Assembly (NCBI GenBank): GCA_001799485.1
Contig: MGTO01000043.1
Location: 1-32,428, forward strand
Source: Desulfuromonadales bacterium GWC2_61_20
GTDB taxonomy: Bacteria > Desulfobacterota > Desulfuromonadia > Desulfuromonadales > UBA2197
Direction: 5' to 3'
DNA: 32,428 bases
Shown: piece by piece, positions 1-11,455 of the stretch
How the letters are laid out: each line of letters starts with the position of its first letter
Position numbering within the stretch: position 1 is the first letter of the stretch
Notes under the pieces: model-generated
Databases searched by the model: none
Seen by the model: only the letters and a program-made list of their open reading frames with translations
Told to the model about the DNA's origin: nothing
Program-made: the position numbers and the translations under genes

Positions 1-1
1 C

Positions 2-466
2 TTGCTGGCACAAACAGGGACTGAATGCTTGGCTTGGTCGCTGATGAGCAATCATGCTCATCTTCTCTTGCGTCCGGCAAAAATTACGCTGGGACATTTC
101 ATGCGGCGGCTTCTGACCGGCCATGCCGTCTCATTCAATCTGCGCCATCACCGCAGCGGACACCTTTTTCAAAACCGCTACAAATCGATCATCTGCGAGG
201 AAGATCCCTATCTCCTTGAGCTGGTTCGCTACATTCACCTCAACCCGTTGCGCGCCGGACTGGTGAATGACCTGGCAGAACTGGACGTCTATCCCTGGAG
301 CGGACATGCGGTATTGATGGGGCGACGGGAGATGGCGGAGCAGAATGCGACGAAAGTCCTTGCCTATTTCGGGAAGCAGACAAGGGCGGCTCGGGAAAAA
401 TATCGATCCTTTGTCGCTGATGGTATCTCCATGGGGAAGAGAGATGACTTGTGGGGGGTGGTCTGA
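2..466 (+). CDS. Y1 (RAYT/IS200-like) transposase, catalytic part; 5' truncated and frameshifted
   Basis: This is the catalytic part of a Y1-type single-strand transposase of the REP-associated (RAYT) group, which nicks and joins DNA at hairpin-marked sites. The gene is cut by the left window edge, so the true start lies upstream. The HUH metal-binding pair is visible as NHAHLLL (His18, His20 of this reading frame). The motif GHLFQNRYKS follows, then RYIHLNPLRAGLV, whose Tyr77 is the likely nucleophile. The frame stops just after DDLWG, at a run of six G (453-458). Reading on in the overlapping frame gives GGLKRALKL, the normal continuation of long RAYT-like proteins. The two ORFs are therefore one gene split by a one-base change, unless the G run is a programmed -1 slip site. 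Family assignment is firm; whether the protein is active is unknown. Confidence 0.85.
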   Translation: MLAQTGTECLAWSLMSNHAHLLLRPAKITLGHFMRRLLTGHAVSFNLRHHRSGHLFQNRYKSIICEEDPYLLELVRYIHLNPLRAGLVNDLAELDVYPWSGHAVLMGRREMAEQNATKVLAYFGKQTRAAREKYRSFVADGISMGKRDDLWGVV

Positions 467-861
467 AACGAGCGTTGAAGCTGACCGGGGACGAGGTCGT
501 CACCGCTTACGACGACAGGATTCTCGGCGGAGCCGATTTTGTCGAAGAGTTGCGACAGGAAAAGGAGATAGCTGCGAGACTCGGCACTCTCCTCCCTCTG
601 CCGGAGCTGATGAAACGCGTGGCCAACTTTGCCGGGGTTGACGCAAAGGGGTTGTCGCAGCGGGGGAGGAATCCCCTGCTGGTCGATACGAAAAGCATCA
701 TTTGCTTTCTGGCCGCGCGAAAGATCGGTCACAGCGGTGAAGTCATCGCCAAAGCTTTGGGGATCACCCGTTCCGGAGTTTGCCGAAGCGCTTCCCGAGG
801 GGCAGTCATGATCGCGGGAAATCCCGATAAATGGGGTAAAGTAGAAGAGCTAATCAACTAA
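451..861 (+). CDS. C-terminal (DnaA-like helix-turn-helix) part of the same transposase, in the shifted frame
   Basis: This is the continuation of the transposase in the -1 frame. Its first residues (GGGLKRALKL) carry on from the WG at the end of the upstream frame, and one extra G in the G run would fuse them. The C-terminal part, around residues 80-125, contains KSIICFLAARKIGHSGEVIA and then LGITRSGVCRSASRG. That is a helix-turn-helix like the DnaA C-terminal DNA-binding domain often appended to this transposase subgroup. The GTG at 451 has no convincing ribosome site, so independent initiation is unlikely. It most likely exists as a frameshift-fused product or as a dead fragment. The stop lies inside a tandem TAATCAAC repeat (851-866), probably close to the element's right end. 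Confidence 0.7.
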   Translation: MGGGLKRALKLTGDEVVTAYDDRILGGADFVEELRQEKEIAARLGTLLPLPELMKRVANFAGVDAKGLSQRGRNPLLVDTKSIICFLAARKIGHSGEVIAKALGITRSGVCRSASRGAVMIAGNPDKWGKVEELIN

Positions 862-866
862 TCAAC
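851..866 (+). repeat. Tandem 8-bp direct repeat at the transposase gene end
   Basis: TAATCAAC occurs twice head to tail and supplies the transposase stop codon. Just after it, TGACGCAC is repeated at 876-883 and 886-893. Short repeats like these at the end of a Y1 transposase gene may belong to the element boundary, but no full inverted end can be defined because the left side is outside the window. Confidence 0.4.
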
Positions 867-942
867 TCCGTCCCCTGACGCACTGTGACGCACAGAGCAA
901 CTGACCCGGCGCGCAGTCGGGCGAATCCGAAAAGGAAATCGC

Positions 943-1908
943 ATGAAGATCGTCGTTCTCGACGGCTACACCCTCAACCCCGGCGACCTCGACTGGCAAC
1001 CGCTGGAAGCTCTCGGCGACTGCACCATCCATGAGCGCACGCCGAAGGAGCTGCTGCTGGAACGGGCGGCCGGGGCGGAGGTGCTGCTGACCAACAAGGT
1101 CGTCGTGGGGGAGGCGGAAATGGCGGCGCTGCCGCAGCTGCGCTACATCGGGGTGCTGGCCACCGGCTACAACATCGTCGACGTCGCCGCCGCCCGCCGC
1201 CGCGGCATCACCGTCTGCAACGTTCCCGCCTACAGCACCGCCTCGGTGGCGCAGCTCACCTTTGCCCTGCTGTTGGAGCTGACCTCGCAGGTCGGCCACC
1301 ACGCCGACCGGGTGCGCGCCGGGGGGTGGGCCAGCTGCCGCGACTTCTCCTTCCGCGAGCGGCCGCTGGTCGAACTCGAAGGGCTGACGTTGGGCATCGT
1401 CGGTTTCGGCGCCATCGGCCGTCAGGTCGCCGTCCTCGGCCACGCCTTCGGCATGGCGGTGCTGGTCCACACCGCCCACCCCGAGCGTTACCAGGCGACG
1501 CCGGACGGGGCAGCGGTGCACTTTGTCGGCCGCGATGAACTCTTCGCCGCCAGCGACGTGGTCAGCCTGCATTGCCCGCTGACCGAGGCGACCCAGGGGC
1601 TGGTCGACGCCCGCCGTCTGGCGCTGATGCGGTCGAGCGCTTTTCTGCTCAACACCAGCCGCGGCGCGTTGATCGACGAGGGCGCGCTGGCCGCCGCCCT
1701 CAATGCCGGGAAACTGGCCGGCGCCGGGCTCGACGTCCTCACCCTGGAGCCGCCAGCGGCCGGCAACCCCCTGCTGACGGCGGCCAACTGTTGCATCACC
1801 CCGCACATCGCCTGGGCGACGATCGCCGCCCGCACCCGCCTGCTGGCGACGACGGTGGCCAATGTTCGGGCCTTCATGCAGGGGGCGCCGCAGAATGTGG
1901 TGAACTGA
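943..1908 (+). CDS. D-2-hydroxyacid dehydrogenase (NAD-dependent; glycerate/hydroxypyruvate type)
   Basis: This cytoplasmic enzyme of 321 residues interconverts a 2-oxoacid and a D-2-hydroxyacid with NAD(P)H. It has the two-domain layout of the family. The Rossmann domain (about 100-290) holds the dinucleotide loop GFGAIGRQ (154-161). The catalytic trio is in place: Arg240 in NTSRG, Glu269 in TLEPP and His288 in TPHIAW. The substrate-domain signature GVLATGYNIVD (70-80) is typical of glycerate/hydroxypyruvate reductases (HprA-like), but the exact substrate cannot be read from sequence. Length is normal. The ATG at 943 follows AAAAGGAAA at a good distance. The gene is monocistronic, with a strong terminator directly downstream, and is unrelated to the transposase before it. 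Confidence 0.93.
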   Translation: MKIVVLDGYTLNPGDLDWQPLEALGDCTIHERTPKELLLERAAGAEVLLTNKVVVGEAEMAALPQLRYIGVLATGYNIVDVAAARRRGITVCNVPAYSTASVAQLTFALLLELTSQVGHHADRVRAGGWASCRDFSFRERPLVELEGLTLGIVGFGAIGRQVAVLGHAFGMAVLVHTAHPERYQATPDGAAVHFVGRDELFAASDVVSLHCPLTEATQGLVDARRLALMRSSAFLLNTSRGALIDEGALAAALNAGKLAGAGLDVLTLEPPAAGNPLLTAANCCITPHIAWATIAARTRLLATTVANVRAFMQGAPQNVVN

Positions 1909-1947
1909 GCCGGCACCAGCAGTCTTTTCCCTCAGTCTTCAAACGCA

Positions 1948-1989
1948 AACAGCCCATGGTCGCAATCTTCGACCTAGGGCTGTTTTTTT
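1948..1989 (+). terminator. Rho-independent terminator of the dehydrogenase gene
   Basis: AACAGCCC (1948-1955) pairs with GGGCTGTT (1977-1984). An inner stem GGTCG/CGACC (1958-1962 and 1970-1974) extends the hairpin after a two-base internal loop. Seven T (1983-1989) follow. It lies 40 bases after the dehydrogenase stop. Confidence 0.9.
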
Positions 1990-2032
1990 GTGAGGCAGAA
2001 CCAGCGGGTCGCGCCCCGCCCCCTCTCCCTAG

Positions 2033-2055
2033 CCCTCTCCCACGAGGGGAGAGGG
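2033..2055. repeat. Palindromic intergenic repeat (CCCTCTCCC hairpin)
   Basis: CCCTCTCCC (2033-2041) and GGGAGAGGG (2047-2055) form a perfect 9-bp stem with a 5-base loop, with another CCCTCTCCC-like copy just before it (about 2020-2028). This kind of C/T-rich palindrome recurs between genes in many proteobacterial genomes. It has no T tract and no gene next to it, so it is not a normal terminator. Confidence 0.6.
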
Positions 2056-2305
2056 AATTGTCGGGCTCCCCTCCCTTCGATGGGAGGACCCAAGCTGCGA
2101 GCCTAAAGGGTTGGGGGGGGAGAGTTGAATTGCTTCTAACCAGCAGCGCCGGTGTTGAAAAAAGCCGCGGAGACTGCTGGCGCAGCAGAGGTGACGGCAC
2201 AGGCGCACGCAAGAGACGTGTTCCCCATCAGTTGGCCGCTAAGGTGTCACGCAGCACCGCCCCCGGCGCAAGAAATGCCCGGCGCAGCCGAAAGGTCCTT
2301 CCTTT

Positions 2306-2339
2306 GGTGACTTTCCTTGGACCAGCAAGGAAAGCCACC
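2306..2339. repeat. 14-bp stem inverted repeat in the ppc downstream spacer
   Basis: GGTGACTTTCCTTG (2306-2319) and CAAGGAAAGCCACC (2326-2339) form a 14-bp stem with a single mismatch and a 6-base loop. It resembles dispersed intergenic repeats seen in proteobacteria. The rest of 1990-2423 holds a G8 run (2113-2120) and no gene that can be supported in any frame. Confidence 0.6.
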
Positions 2340-2423
2340 CGGCAGCCGGCCGGAACCGGCGGTTTAAGCTTGTTGTCTGGTTTCGTTTACAGAACAGAGC
2401 CCGCAAGAAGGCCCCCTCTCCCT

Positions 2424-5180
2424 TCATCCCGTATTCCGCAACCCCGCCGCAATCCCGCTGATCGTCGCCGCCAGCACGTAATCGAGCTCGGCACTCTCTT
2501 CCCCGCCACGCTTGCGCCGCAGCAGCTCGATCTGGATGTAGCACAACGGATCGACGTAGGGGGCGCGCAGTTGCAGCGAGCGCGCCTGGGCCGGGTTGCT
2601 CTCCAGCAGCCGGGTCTGGCCGGTGACCTGCAGCAGCATCGTTACGGTGCGTTCGAATTCGCCGGCGACCAGGGTGAAGACCCGCTCGCGCAGGGCGATG
2701 TCGGGGACGAGTTCGCTGTAGAGGCGGGCCAGCGGCAGATCAACCTTGGCCAGGGCGAGCTCGACGTTGCGGATGAGGTCGGAGAAGAAGCGAAACTTCT
2801 GCATCAGTGTCCGTAACAGCGCGGCCTCGGCGGGGCCGCGGGCGGCGAAGGCGGTGAGGGCAGTGCCGACGCCGTACCAGGCGGGGAGGTTGTGGCGGCT
2901 CTGGATCCAGCCGAAACCCCAGGGGATGGCGCGCAGCTCGGCGATGGTGCCGCCGCTCTTGCGCCGGGCCGGGCGCGAGCCGATGCGGGCGAGATCGAAC
3001 TCGCGCACCGGTGTCGCCAGCTCGAAGTAGGCCGGGATGTCCGGGTTTTCGGCGATGTCGCGACGGTAGCAGGCGTAGGCCTCGTTTGCGAGGGCGTCGA
3101 GGGCTGCCTCCCATTCGGCCGTCGGTGCGGCGCCGCACCCCGGACCGGCAAGGAGAGTTTCAAGGGCGGCGGCGGTCATCAGTTCGAGATTGCGCCGGGC
3201 GAGGTCGGCATCGGGGTATTTGAAGCTGATGACCTCCCCCTGCTCGGTCAGCTTGAGACTGCCGCTGAAACCGTGTGGCGGCTGGGCGAGGATGGCCCGA
3301 TGGGTCGGGCCGCCGCCGCGGCCGACGGTGCCGCCGCGGCCGTGGAAGAGGGTCAGGGTCACGCCGCAGGCCGCCGCCGTCTCCTGCAGGGCGCGGTGGG
3401 CGCGGTAGAGCTCCCACGAACTGGTGAGCATGCCGCCGTCCTTGTTGGAGTCGGAATAGCCGAGCATGACCTCCTGCCGCATGCCCCAGCTTTCAAGATA
3501 GGGCTTGTAGCCGGGGTCGCTCCACAGGGTGCGGCAGATCGCCGGGGCATGACGCAGATCGTCGATGGATTCGAAGAGGGGGACCGGCATCAGACCGGGG
3601 TCGTGCTGCTCTTGATCGGCAGCGACCCTGATTCCGCCGAGTTCGAGGAGCCAGACGAGTTTGTGGATGTCGGCGGCGGCCGTGGCGCCGCTGATGATGT
3701 AACTGCGCAACGATTCGGGCGGATAGTCGTCTTTGAGCCGGGTGAGGGCGCGGATGGTGTCGAGGAGTTCGGTTGTCGCGGCCGAGGGCGGCGGAGCGAG
3801 GGTGCCGGTCGCCGCCGCGCCGGCGGCGAGTTCGCCCACGGCGCGGGTGTGTATCTCGGCATGCTGGCGGATATCGAGGGTGTGCAGATGGAGGCCGCAA
3901 GTCTCGACCTGGCGCAGTAGCGGGGCGACCAGGGCGGCGCCGAGGCGCTCCCCCTTCTGGGCGGCAAGGACGCGCAGGAGGAGCTGCAACTCGTCGCGCA
4001 GTTCGTTCGCATCGGCATAGGCGCCGGTGGCGGCAGGGGCAAGGAGACTCTGACGCAGGCGGTAGCGGATGACGCTGACGAAGCGGCGGTAAAGCTCGCA
4101 TTCGGGGAGGGAGTCGACGTCGTTGCGGGCGGCGGGGAAGCGCTCAAGCTGGCGGGCGAGGGCGGCCGCGAGTTCGTTGGCGACGCCGACCCGGCAGGTC
4201 GAGGGGGTGAGGAGATCGCGCAAGGTCTCGATCTGCTTGAGATAATGCGCCAGGATCAGTTCGCGCGCGCTGAGCAGGGCCGTGCGGGTGGCCTCGGCGG
4301 TGACAAAGGGGTTGCCGTCGCGGTCGCCGCCGACCCACGAGCCGAAGCGGATCATCGTCGGCAGTTCGGCCGCTGTCACCTCCAGTCCGTAGACGGCGTG
4401 GAGGTCGCTGGCGACCTCGCGGTAGAAGGGAGCGAGGGCGGGGAGGAGAGCCTCCGGGTAATGATCGAGGCCCATGACGATCTCGTCCTTGACCGTCGGC
4501 TTGCGCCGGCGCACCTCATCCGATTGCCACAGCGCGGTGATCTCGGCGAGGATGAGCTCCTGGGCCGCGGCGACCTCGGTGTCGGTGAGGGGGAGATGGT
4601 CGAGGCCTGCCAGCGCGGCGGCAATACGGCGCCGTTTGCGCAGCACCACCCGCCGCGCGACCTCCGTCGGATGGGCGGTAAAGACCGGCACCAGTTGCAG
4701 GTGGGTGAGGGCGGCGAAGACCGCCCCGGCGGAGACGCCGGCGGCGCGCAAGCGCAGCAGGGTACCGCGCAGGCTGCCGGCCTTGGGGGCACCGGCGGCT
4801 TTGAGCCCGGCGGCGCGCAGTCGGCGTTTGCGCTGGTTGGCTTCGGCGAGATTGGTCAGCTCGAAAAAGTTGGCGAAGGCCTTGACGATATGGTGGGCCT
4901 CTTCCAGGGAGAGGTCGCGGACGGTGGCGCGGGCGCGCCGCTGCAACGGACGCTCGACGGATGTGTCCTCCGTCACCCGGCGATCGGCGATGACCAGTTC
5001 CCGCAGCTGCTCTTCGAGGGCAAAGGTCGCTTCGCCGGCCTGCTCGCGGATGACACTGCCGAGGAGCATGCCGAGGGAACGGACATCGCGGCGCAGCGGC
5101 GCCTCGTGCTGGGCCTCGTTGTCCCCGCAAAGCTCCGTCAGGCGCTGGAGCTGGTCGTCACTACTCCAGAGTAGTTCCAT
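2424..5180 (-). CDS. ppc: Phosphoenolpyruvate carboxylase
   Basis: This enzyme of 918 residues carboxylates phosphoenolpyruvate with bicarbonate to oxaloacetate, an anaplerotic feed into the TCA cycle. All family signatures are present: the catalytic-His motif VFTAHPTEV (His170), GSWVGGDRDGNPFV (280-293), VMLGYSDSNKDGG (571-583) and the glycine-rich loop FHGRGGTVGRGGGP (612-625). The protein ends in the family-typical LRNTG. Length matches bacterial PEPC (about 880-930). The N-terminus has no plant-type phosphorylation motif. The ATG at 5180 is preceded on the minus strand by AAAGGAGAAGAGGG, a strong ribosome site. It is transcribed alone, divergently from the histidine kinase genes, from a shared spacer of about 150 bases. 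No clear terminator follows the stop, only the palindromic repeats. Confidence 0.98.
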   Translation of the reverse strand: MELLWSSDDQLQRLTELCGDNEAQHEAPLRRDVRSLGMLLGSVIREQAGEATFALEEQLRELVIADRRVTEDTSVERPLQRRARATVRDLSLEEAHHIVKAFANFFELTNLAEANQRKRRLRAAGLKAAGAPKAGSLRGTLLRLRAAGVSAGAVFAALTHLQLVPVFTAHPTEVARRVVLRKRRRIAAALAGLDHLPLTDTEVAAAQELILAEITALWQSDEVRRRKPTVKDEIVMGLDHYPEALLPALAPFYREVASDLHAVYGLEVTAAELPTMIRFGSWVGGDRDGNPFVTAEATRTALLSARELILAHYLKQIETLRDLLTPSTCRVGVANELAAALARQLERFPAARNDVDSLPECELYRRFVSVIRYRLRQSLLAPAATGAYADANELRDELQLLLRVLAAQKGERLGAALVAPLLRQVETCGLHLHTLDIRQHAEIHTRAVGELAAGAAATGTLAPPPSAATTELLDTIRALTRLKDDYPPESLRSYIISGATAAADIHKLVWLLELGGIRVAADQEQHDPGLMPVPLFESIDDLRHAPAICRTLWSDPGYKPYLESWGMRQEVMLGYSDSNKDGGMLTSSWELYRAHRALQETAAACGVTLTLFHGRGGTVGRGGGPTHRAILAQPPHGFSGSLKLTEQGEVISFKYPDADLARRNLELMTAAALETLLAGPGCGAAPTAEWEAALDALANEAYACYRRDIAENPDIPAYFELATPVREFDLARIGSRPARRKSGGTIAELRAIPWGFGWIQSRHNLPAWYGVGTALTAFAARGPAEAALLRTLMQKFRFFSDLIRNVELALAKVDLPLARLYSELVPDIALRERVFTLVAGEFERTVTMLLQVTGQTRLLESNPAQARSLQLRAPYVDPLCYIQIELLRRKRGGEESAELDYVLAATISGIAAGLRNTG

Positions 5181-5210
5181 ATCCCTCTTCTCCTTTCCGG
5201 CATTGAAAGC

Positions 5211-5238
5211 AGTATACCAGTCAGGCTGAAGACGTCAT
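5211..5238 (-). promoter_or_regulatory. Candidate sigma70-type promoter for ppc
   Basis: Read on the minus strand, ATGACG (5238-5233) and TATACT (5216-5211) are separated by 16 bases. They match the -35 box at four of six positions and the -10 box at five of six. Transcription would start around 5204, giving a leader of about 25 bases that contains the strong ribosome site. This is pattern matching only. Confidence 0.4.
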
Positions 5239-5337
5239 TAATGCAATATCATCTAGCCACAACAGCACTCCTCGGGTATCATCTGTCAGCGGGTAATGCA
5301 GCCGCCGACGGGGGATGGCGCACACACGGAGATCGAC

Positions 5338-8315
<2,978 letters not shown>

Positions 8316-8319
<4 letters not shown>

Positions 8320-9734
8320 GCCGATTCCGGAAAATTCTCGAGCAGAGTCCGATCTCCATGGCGATCGTCGCTTTTGACGGGACGATCGAGCTGATCAATC
8401 GTCGGGCCATTGCGACCTTTGGCTATCAGCCGGAGGATATTCCGCATATGGATCGCTGGTGGGTGCTGGCTTATCCCGAGGCCGTTTACCGGGCCGAGGT
8501 CCAGGCGCGGTGGCTGCGTCTGGTCGGCGAGGCCATGGCCGGCGACGGCGAAATCGCCCGGGGAGAGTACCGGGTTACCTGCAAGGATGGTGCGCAGAAG
8601 ACGGTGGTCATCTTCGGTGTCCTGCTCTCCGGCAAGGCCTTCGTCATGTTCGAGAACATCACCGCCCGCAAGGTGGCCGAGGAAGCCCTGCGCGAAAGCG
8701 AGGCGCAGCTGCGCGAGGCGCAGGACATCGCCCGCCTGGGGCGGTGGGAACTCGACCTCGTTTCCGGGCATCTGGCCTGGTCGGACGGCATCTTCGCCCT
8801 TTTTGAAGCCAACCGTGCCGAATTCGCCGCGTCCTACCAAGACTTCCTCGCCCTCGTCCATCCCGACGACCGCGCTCTGGTCGACCAGACCTATCGCGAC
8901 TCCGTCGCGCAGAAAGCCCCTTACGACATAGAGCATCGCCTGCTGCTGCCGGATGGGCGGGTCAAGTGGGTCAGCGAAATCGGTCGCACCATCTACAGTG
9001 GAACGGGTGCCCCCCTCCGCTCGGTCGGCACCGTCCAGGACATCACCGAACGGAAGGTGGCCCAGGAACGGATTTCGCGCGCGCTGCAAGAAAAGGAAGT
9101 GCTGCTGCGGGAAATCCACCATCGAGTGAAGAACAATCTGCAGATCATCCATAGTCTTCTCAACCTGCAGGCCAAGGGGATTGCCGATTCCGCTGTTCGC
9201 GCCCTTTTCGAGGAGAGTCGCGACCGGGTCAATGCCATGGCGCTGATCCACGCCCGCTTGTACCGGTCCGACGACCTCGCCCATATCGACTTCAGGGAGT
9301 ATCTGCAAAGCCTGGTGAAAAGCATTGCCGCCACCTACAACCGGTGTGACGTCAGGCTCACGGTGCAGATGGCGCCCCTTCTTTTCGATGTGAATCTCGG
9401 TATTCCTTGCGGACTCATCGTCAATGAGCTGGTCGCCAACAGCCTCCGCCACGCCTTCCCCGAGGGGCGGCGGGGGACGGTGCGGGTCGGTGTCGGCCGC
9501 GCGGACGATGGATGCTATCGGCTCAAAGTCGCCGACGACGGCATTGGTCTGCCGGCCAATTTCGATCTGAGCGCCGGCAGCTCCATGGGGCTGAAACTGG
9601 TGCAAATTCTCGCCGGGCAACTCGGCGCCGTCATGACCCTTGACACAACGGCGGGGACTTCCTTATGCTTCGCCTTCACCGCCGCTGCCCAGCTGACGAC
9701 GGATAAACTGGATGCGGCGGTAGAACAGAAATAG
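8316..9734 (+). CDS. Soluble PAS-PAS sensor histidine kinase, HisKA_2 family
   Basis: This cytoplasmic kinase of 472 residues has no membrane segment. PAS1 starts right at the N-terminus (FRKILEQSPISMAIVAFDG). PAS2 (about 125-240) carries LGRWELDLVSGHLAWSDGIF. The HisKA_2 dimerisation helix has LREIHHRVKNNLQIIHSLLN (phospho-acceptor His268 expected), and the ATPase contains NELVANSLRHAFP and DDGIGLP. The start is TTG at 8316, inside TTGA, where the TGA is the stop of the upstream kinase. The four-base overlap implies coupling by reinitiation. HisKA_2 kinases usually act on stand-alone receivers. The receiver fusion at 9819 and the receiver of the upstream hybrid kinase are plausible partners. 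The missing longer N-terminus suggests the pair could be a split version of a larger multi-PAS protein. Confidence 0.9.
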
Positions 9735-9818
9735 TCTCGGGGAAGTTGCTCTGGTTCGTGGGCCGCACCGACACATGTCACCGGCCAGGTTTGCCCCTGC
9801 CGCAGGAAGGCTGCATCG

Positions 9819-10724
9819 ATGGGTTCCAGCTATGATGACAACAAGTTTATTGCCAAGACCGTTCAAGCGAGCGCTCCTCCTGCCATCCAGCGGAAAAAGC
9901 TGGGGCAGGTACTGGTCGAAAGCGAAATTCTCACCCAATTGACAGTCGAGCGGATTCTTCAGCTCAGTCGCGCCGCCGGCAAGCGTTTTGGCGAGGTCCT
10001 TGAGGATCTCGGCCTCGTCACCGGAGAAGAACTGGCCCAGGCCCTGGCGACGCAGTACGGCTATCCGGTGGTGGCCGATTTCGCCAAATATGCCTTCAGC
10101 GATGACCTGCTCAAGCTCATGCCGGCCGAGACTGCCGCTGAACACATCATCTTTCCCCTGAAGTTGCAGGGGAATATCCTTGGTCTCGCCATGGCCGATC
10201 CGACCAATGAAAAGGTCGTGCATAACATTCAGGACAGCAACAAAGTGGTGGTGAAGAACTTCATTGCCTCACGCAAGGATATTCTTCAGGCGATTGCCGT
10301 GCACTATTTGAAAAGGGAGGAAGCGAAATCGGGCAAGGCTATCGTTCTGCTCGCCGAAAATGACAAAAACATCGTCAAGGCCATGTCCGACTCCCTGAAC
10401 AAAAACAATTACGAGGTCATCGTGGCGACCGATGGTATCGAGGCTCTGAAAAAAGCGGTTTGCTACAAACCGGCGCTCATCGTCGCCGACAAGGATATGC
10501 CGAAAATCAATGGTTACATGCTGCTGAGTTCCCTCAAAAACACCAGGGAGACGAAAAACATCCCGGTCATTCTCATCGCGGCCAGCACCCAAGCCGAGGA
10601 AGAAGCCCTGGCGTACGACAAGGGCTTTGCCGATTACATCAGTAAGCCGGTCAAGGAGATCATTCTCCTGACCAAGGTCAAGAAGGCCATTCTCTTTAAC
10701 ATCAACCCCTATGTCGTCAGATAA
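9819..10724 (+). CDS. MshEN (c-di-GMP-binding type) domain fused to a degenerate receiver domain
   Basis: This soluble protein has 301 residues. Its N-terminal part (about 26-165) is a GspE/MshE N-terminal domain with the two-copy signature KKLGQVLVESEILTQLTVER and KRFGEVLEDLGLVTGEELAQ, then ALATQYGYP. In MshE this fold binds cyclic di-GMP. The C-terminal part (about 173-292) is a CheY-like receiver with Asp224 in ADKDMP and Lys276 in ISKPVK. The usual acidic pair is Glu180-Asn181 and the conserved Thr/Ser is Ala254, so signalling by the normal Thr/Tyr switch is doubtful. The ATG at 9819 follows AGGAAGG by eight bases. It lies 84 bases after the kinase genes on the same strand and may be their target. 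No ATPase or DNA-binding domain is attached, so it would act through protein contacts. Confidence 0.85.
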   Translation: MGSSYDDNKFIAKTVQASAPPAIQRKKLGQVLVESEILTQLTVERILQLSRAAGKRFGEVLEDLGLVTGEELAQALATQYGYPVVADFAKYAFSDDLLKLMPAETAAEHIIFPLKLQGNILGLAMADPTNEKVVHNIQDSNKVVVKNFIASRKDILQAIAVHYLKREEAKSGKAIVLLAENDKNIVKAMSDSLNKNNYEVIVATDGIEALKKAVCYKPALIVADKDMPKINGYMLLSSLKNTRETKNIPVILIAASTQAEEEALAYDKGFADYISKPVKEIILLTKVKKAILFNINPYVVR

Positions 10725-10749
10725 GGGGTTGCCCTTGGAAAGGAGCCTC

Positions 10750-11448
10750 ATGCCGTCGTTGTTCACAGCGTGCTGTCCCGGCCTTCTCCGTCTTATTCTC
10801 TGTTTGGTCTTTCTGGCTGGGCTTCCGGTGGCGGTTTCGGCGAGGTTTTACAAGTATGTTGACGATAGCGGGACGATAGTCTTTGTCGAAGACAAGTCGC
10901 GCATTCCGCAAAAATACTGGTCGCAGTTAAAAACCTACGATGAGGCAAGCGACAGACTCAGCCCCGATGAACGCAAGGCGGCAGCCGAACGCCGGCAGTC
11001 GGAGCAGACGGACGCCGCCGCCCTGAACAGCCTTACTCAGTCCCTTGAAACGAGTGTGACCATCCGCAACAATCGGGTGCTTGTGCCGGTCTCCGTCCGC
11101 TATGACACGCGAGAGGTCACGGTCCGCCTGGTCCTCGATACCGGAGCGACCAACACGGTTTTTTACGATAACGCCATCATGAATCTCGGTGTCCCCGTCG
11201 ATGCTGGCAAGGTCGGCTATGGCCAGGTAGTCGGCGGGCATAAGATCCAGCATCAGATGGTGCAGTTTCGGACCATATCGGTCGGTCCCTACGAGATCCG
11301 AAATCCGCAGGCGTCGATCATCAAGAATATCGATCCGGATGCAGATCACGACGGATTGCTGGGGATGGATTTTTTGCAGCAGATGAAATACCGGATCGAT
11401 TTTGACAGGCAGGTCATCCGCTGGCTTCCCGAGAGTGAATCGCGCTAG
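10750..11448 (+). CDS. Exported retropepsin-like aspartic protease with DUF4124-like N-terminus
   Basis: This exported protein of 232 residues has a signal peptide (LLRLILCLVFLAGLPVAVSA, to about 31). A short DUF4124-like stretch (RFYKYVDDSGTIVFVEDKSRIP) follows, then a charged linker, then a clan AA aspartic protease fold (about 105-232). The catalytic motif is LVLDTGATN (Asp130), and a later GLLGMDFL segment is typical of single-domain retropepsin-like proteins, which act as dimers. An upstream in-frame ATG at 10711 overlaps the previous gene. I prefer 10750 because GGAAAGGAG lies just before it and the signal peptide then starts normally. Substrate unknown; a cell-envelope processing role is inferred from the signal peptide. 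It converges on the esterase gene with a seven-base gap and no visible terminator. Confidence 0.85.
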   Translation: MPSLFTACCPGLLRLILCLVFLAGLPVAVSARFYKYVDDSGTIVFVEDKSRIPQKYWSQLKTYDEASDRLSPDERKAAAERRQSEQTDAAALNSLTQSLETSVTIRNNRVLVPVSVRYDTREVTVRLVLDTGATNTVFYDNAIMNLGVPVDAGKVGYGQVVGGHKIQHQMVQFRTISVGPYEIRNPQASIIKNIDPDADHDGLLGMDFLQQMKYRIDFDRQVIRWLPESESR

Positions 11449-11455
11449 TGTCGGA

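Noticed and set aside
2239-2544. Small minus-strand frame in the repeat region that extends into ppc
   Set aside because: Its middle is the 14-bp stem repeat, and its other end overlaps the ppc coding sequence out of frame, so no independent gene is supported.
1572-2816. Plus-strand open frame spanning the end of the dehydrogenase, the spacer and the ppc tail
   Set aside because: It crosses a clear terminator and two real genes in other frames; Arg/Pro-rich low-complexity translation.
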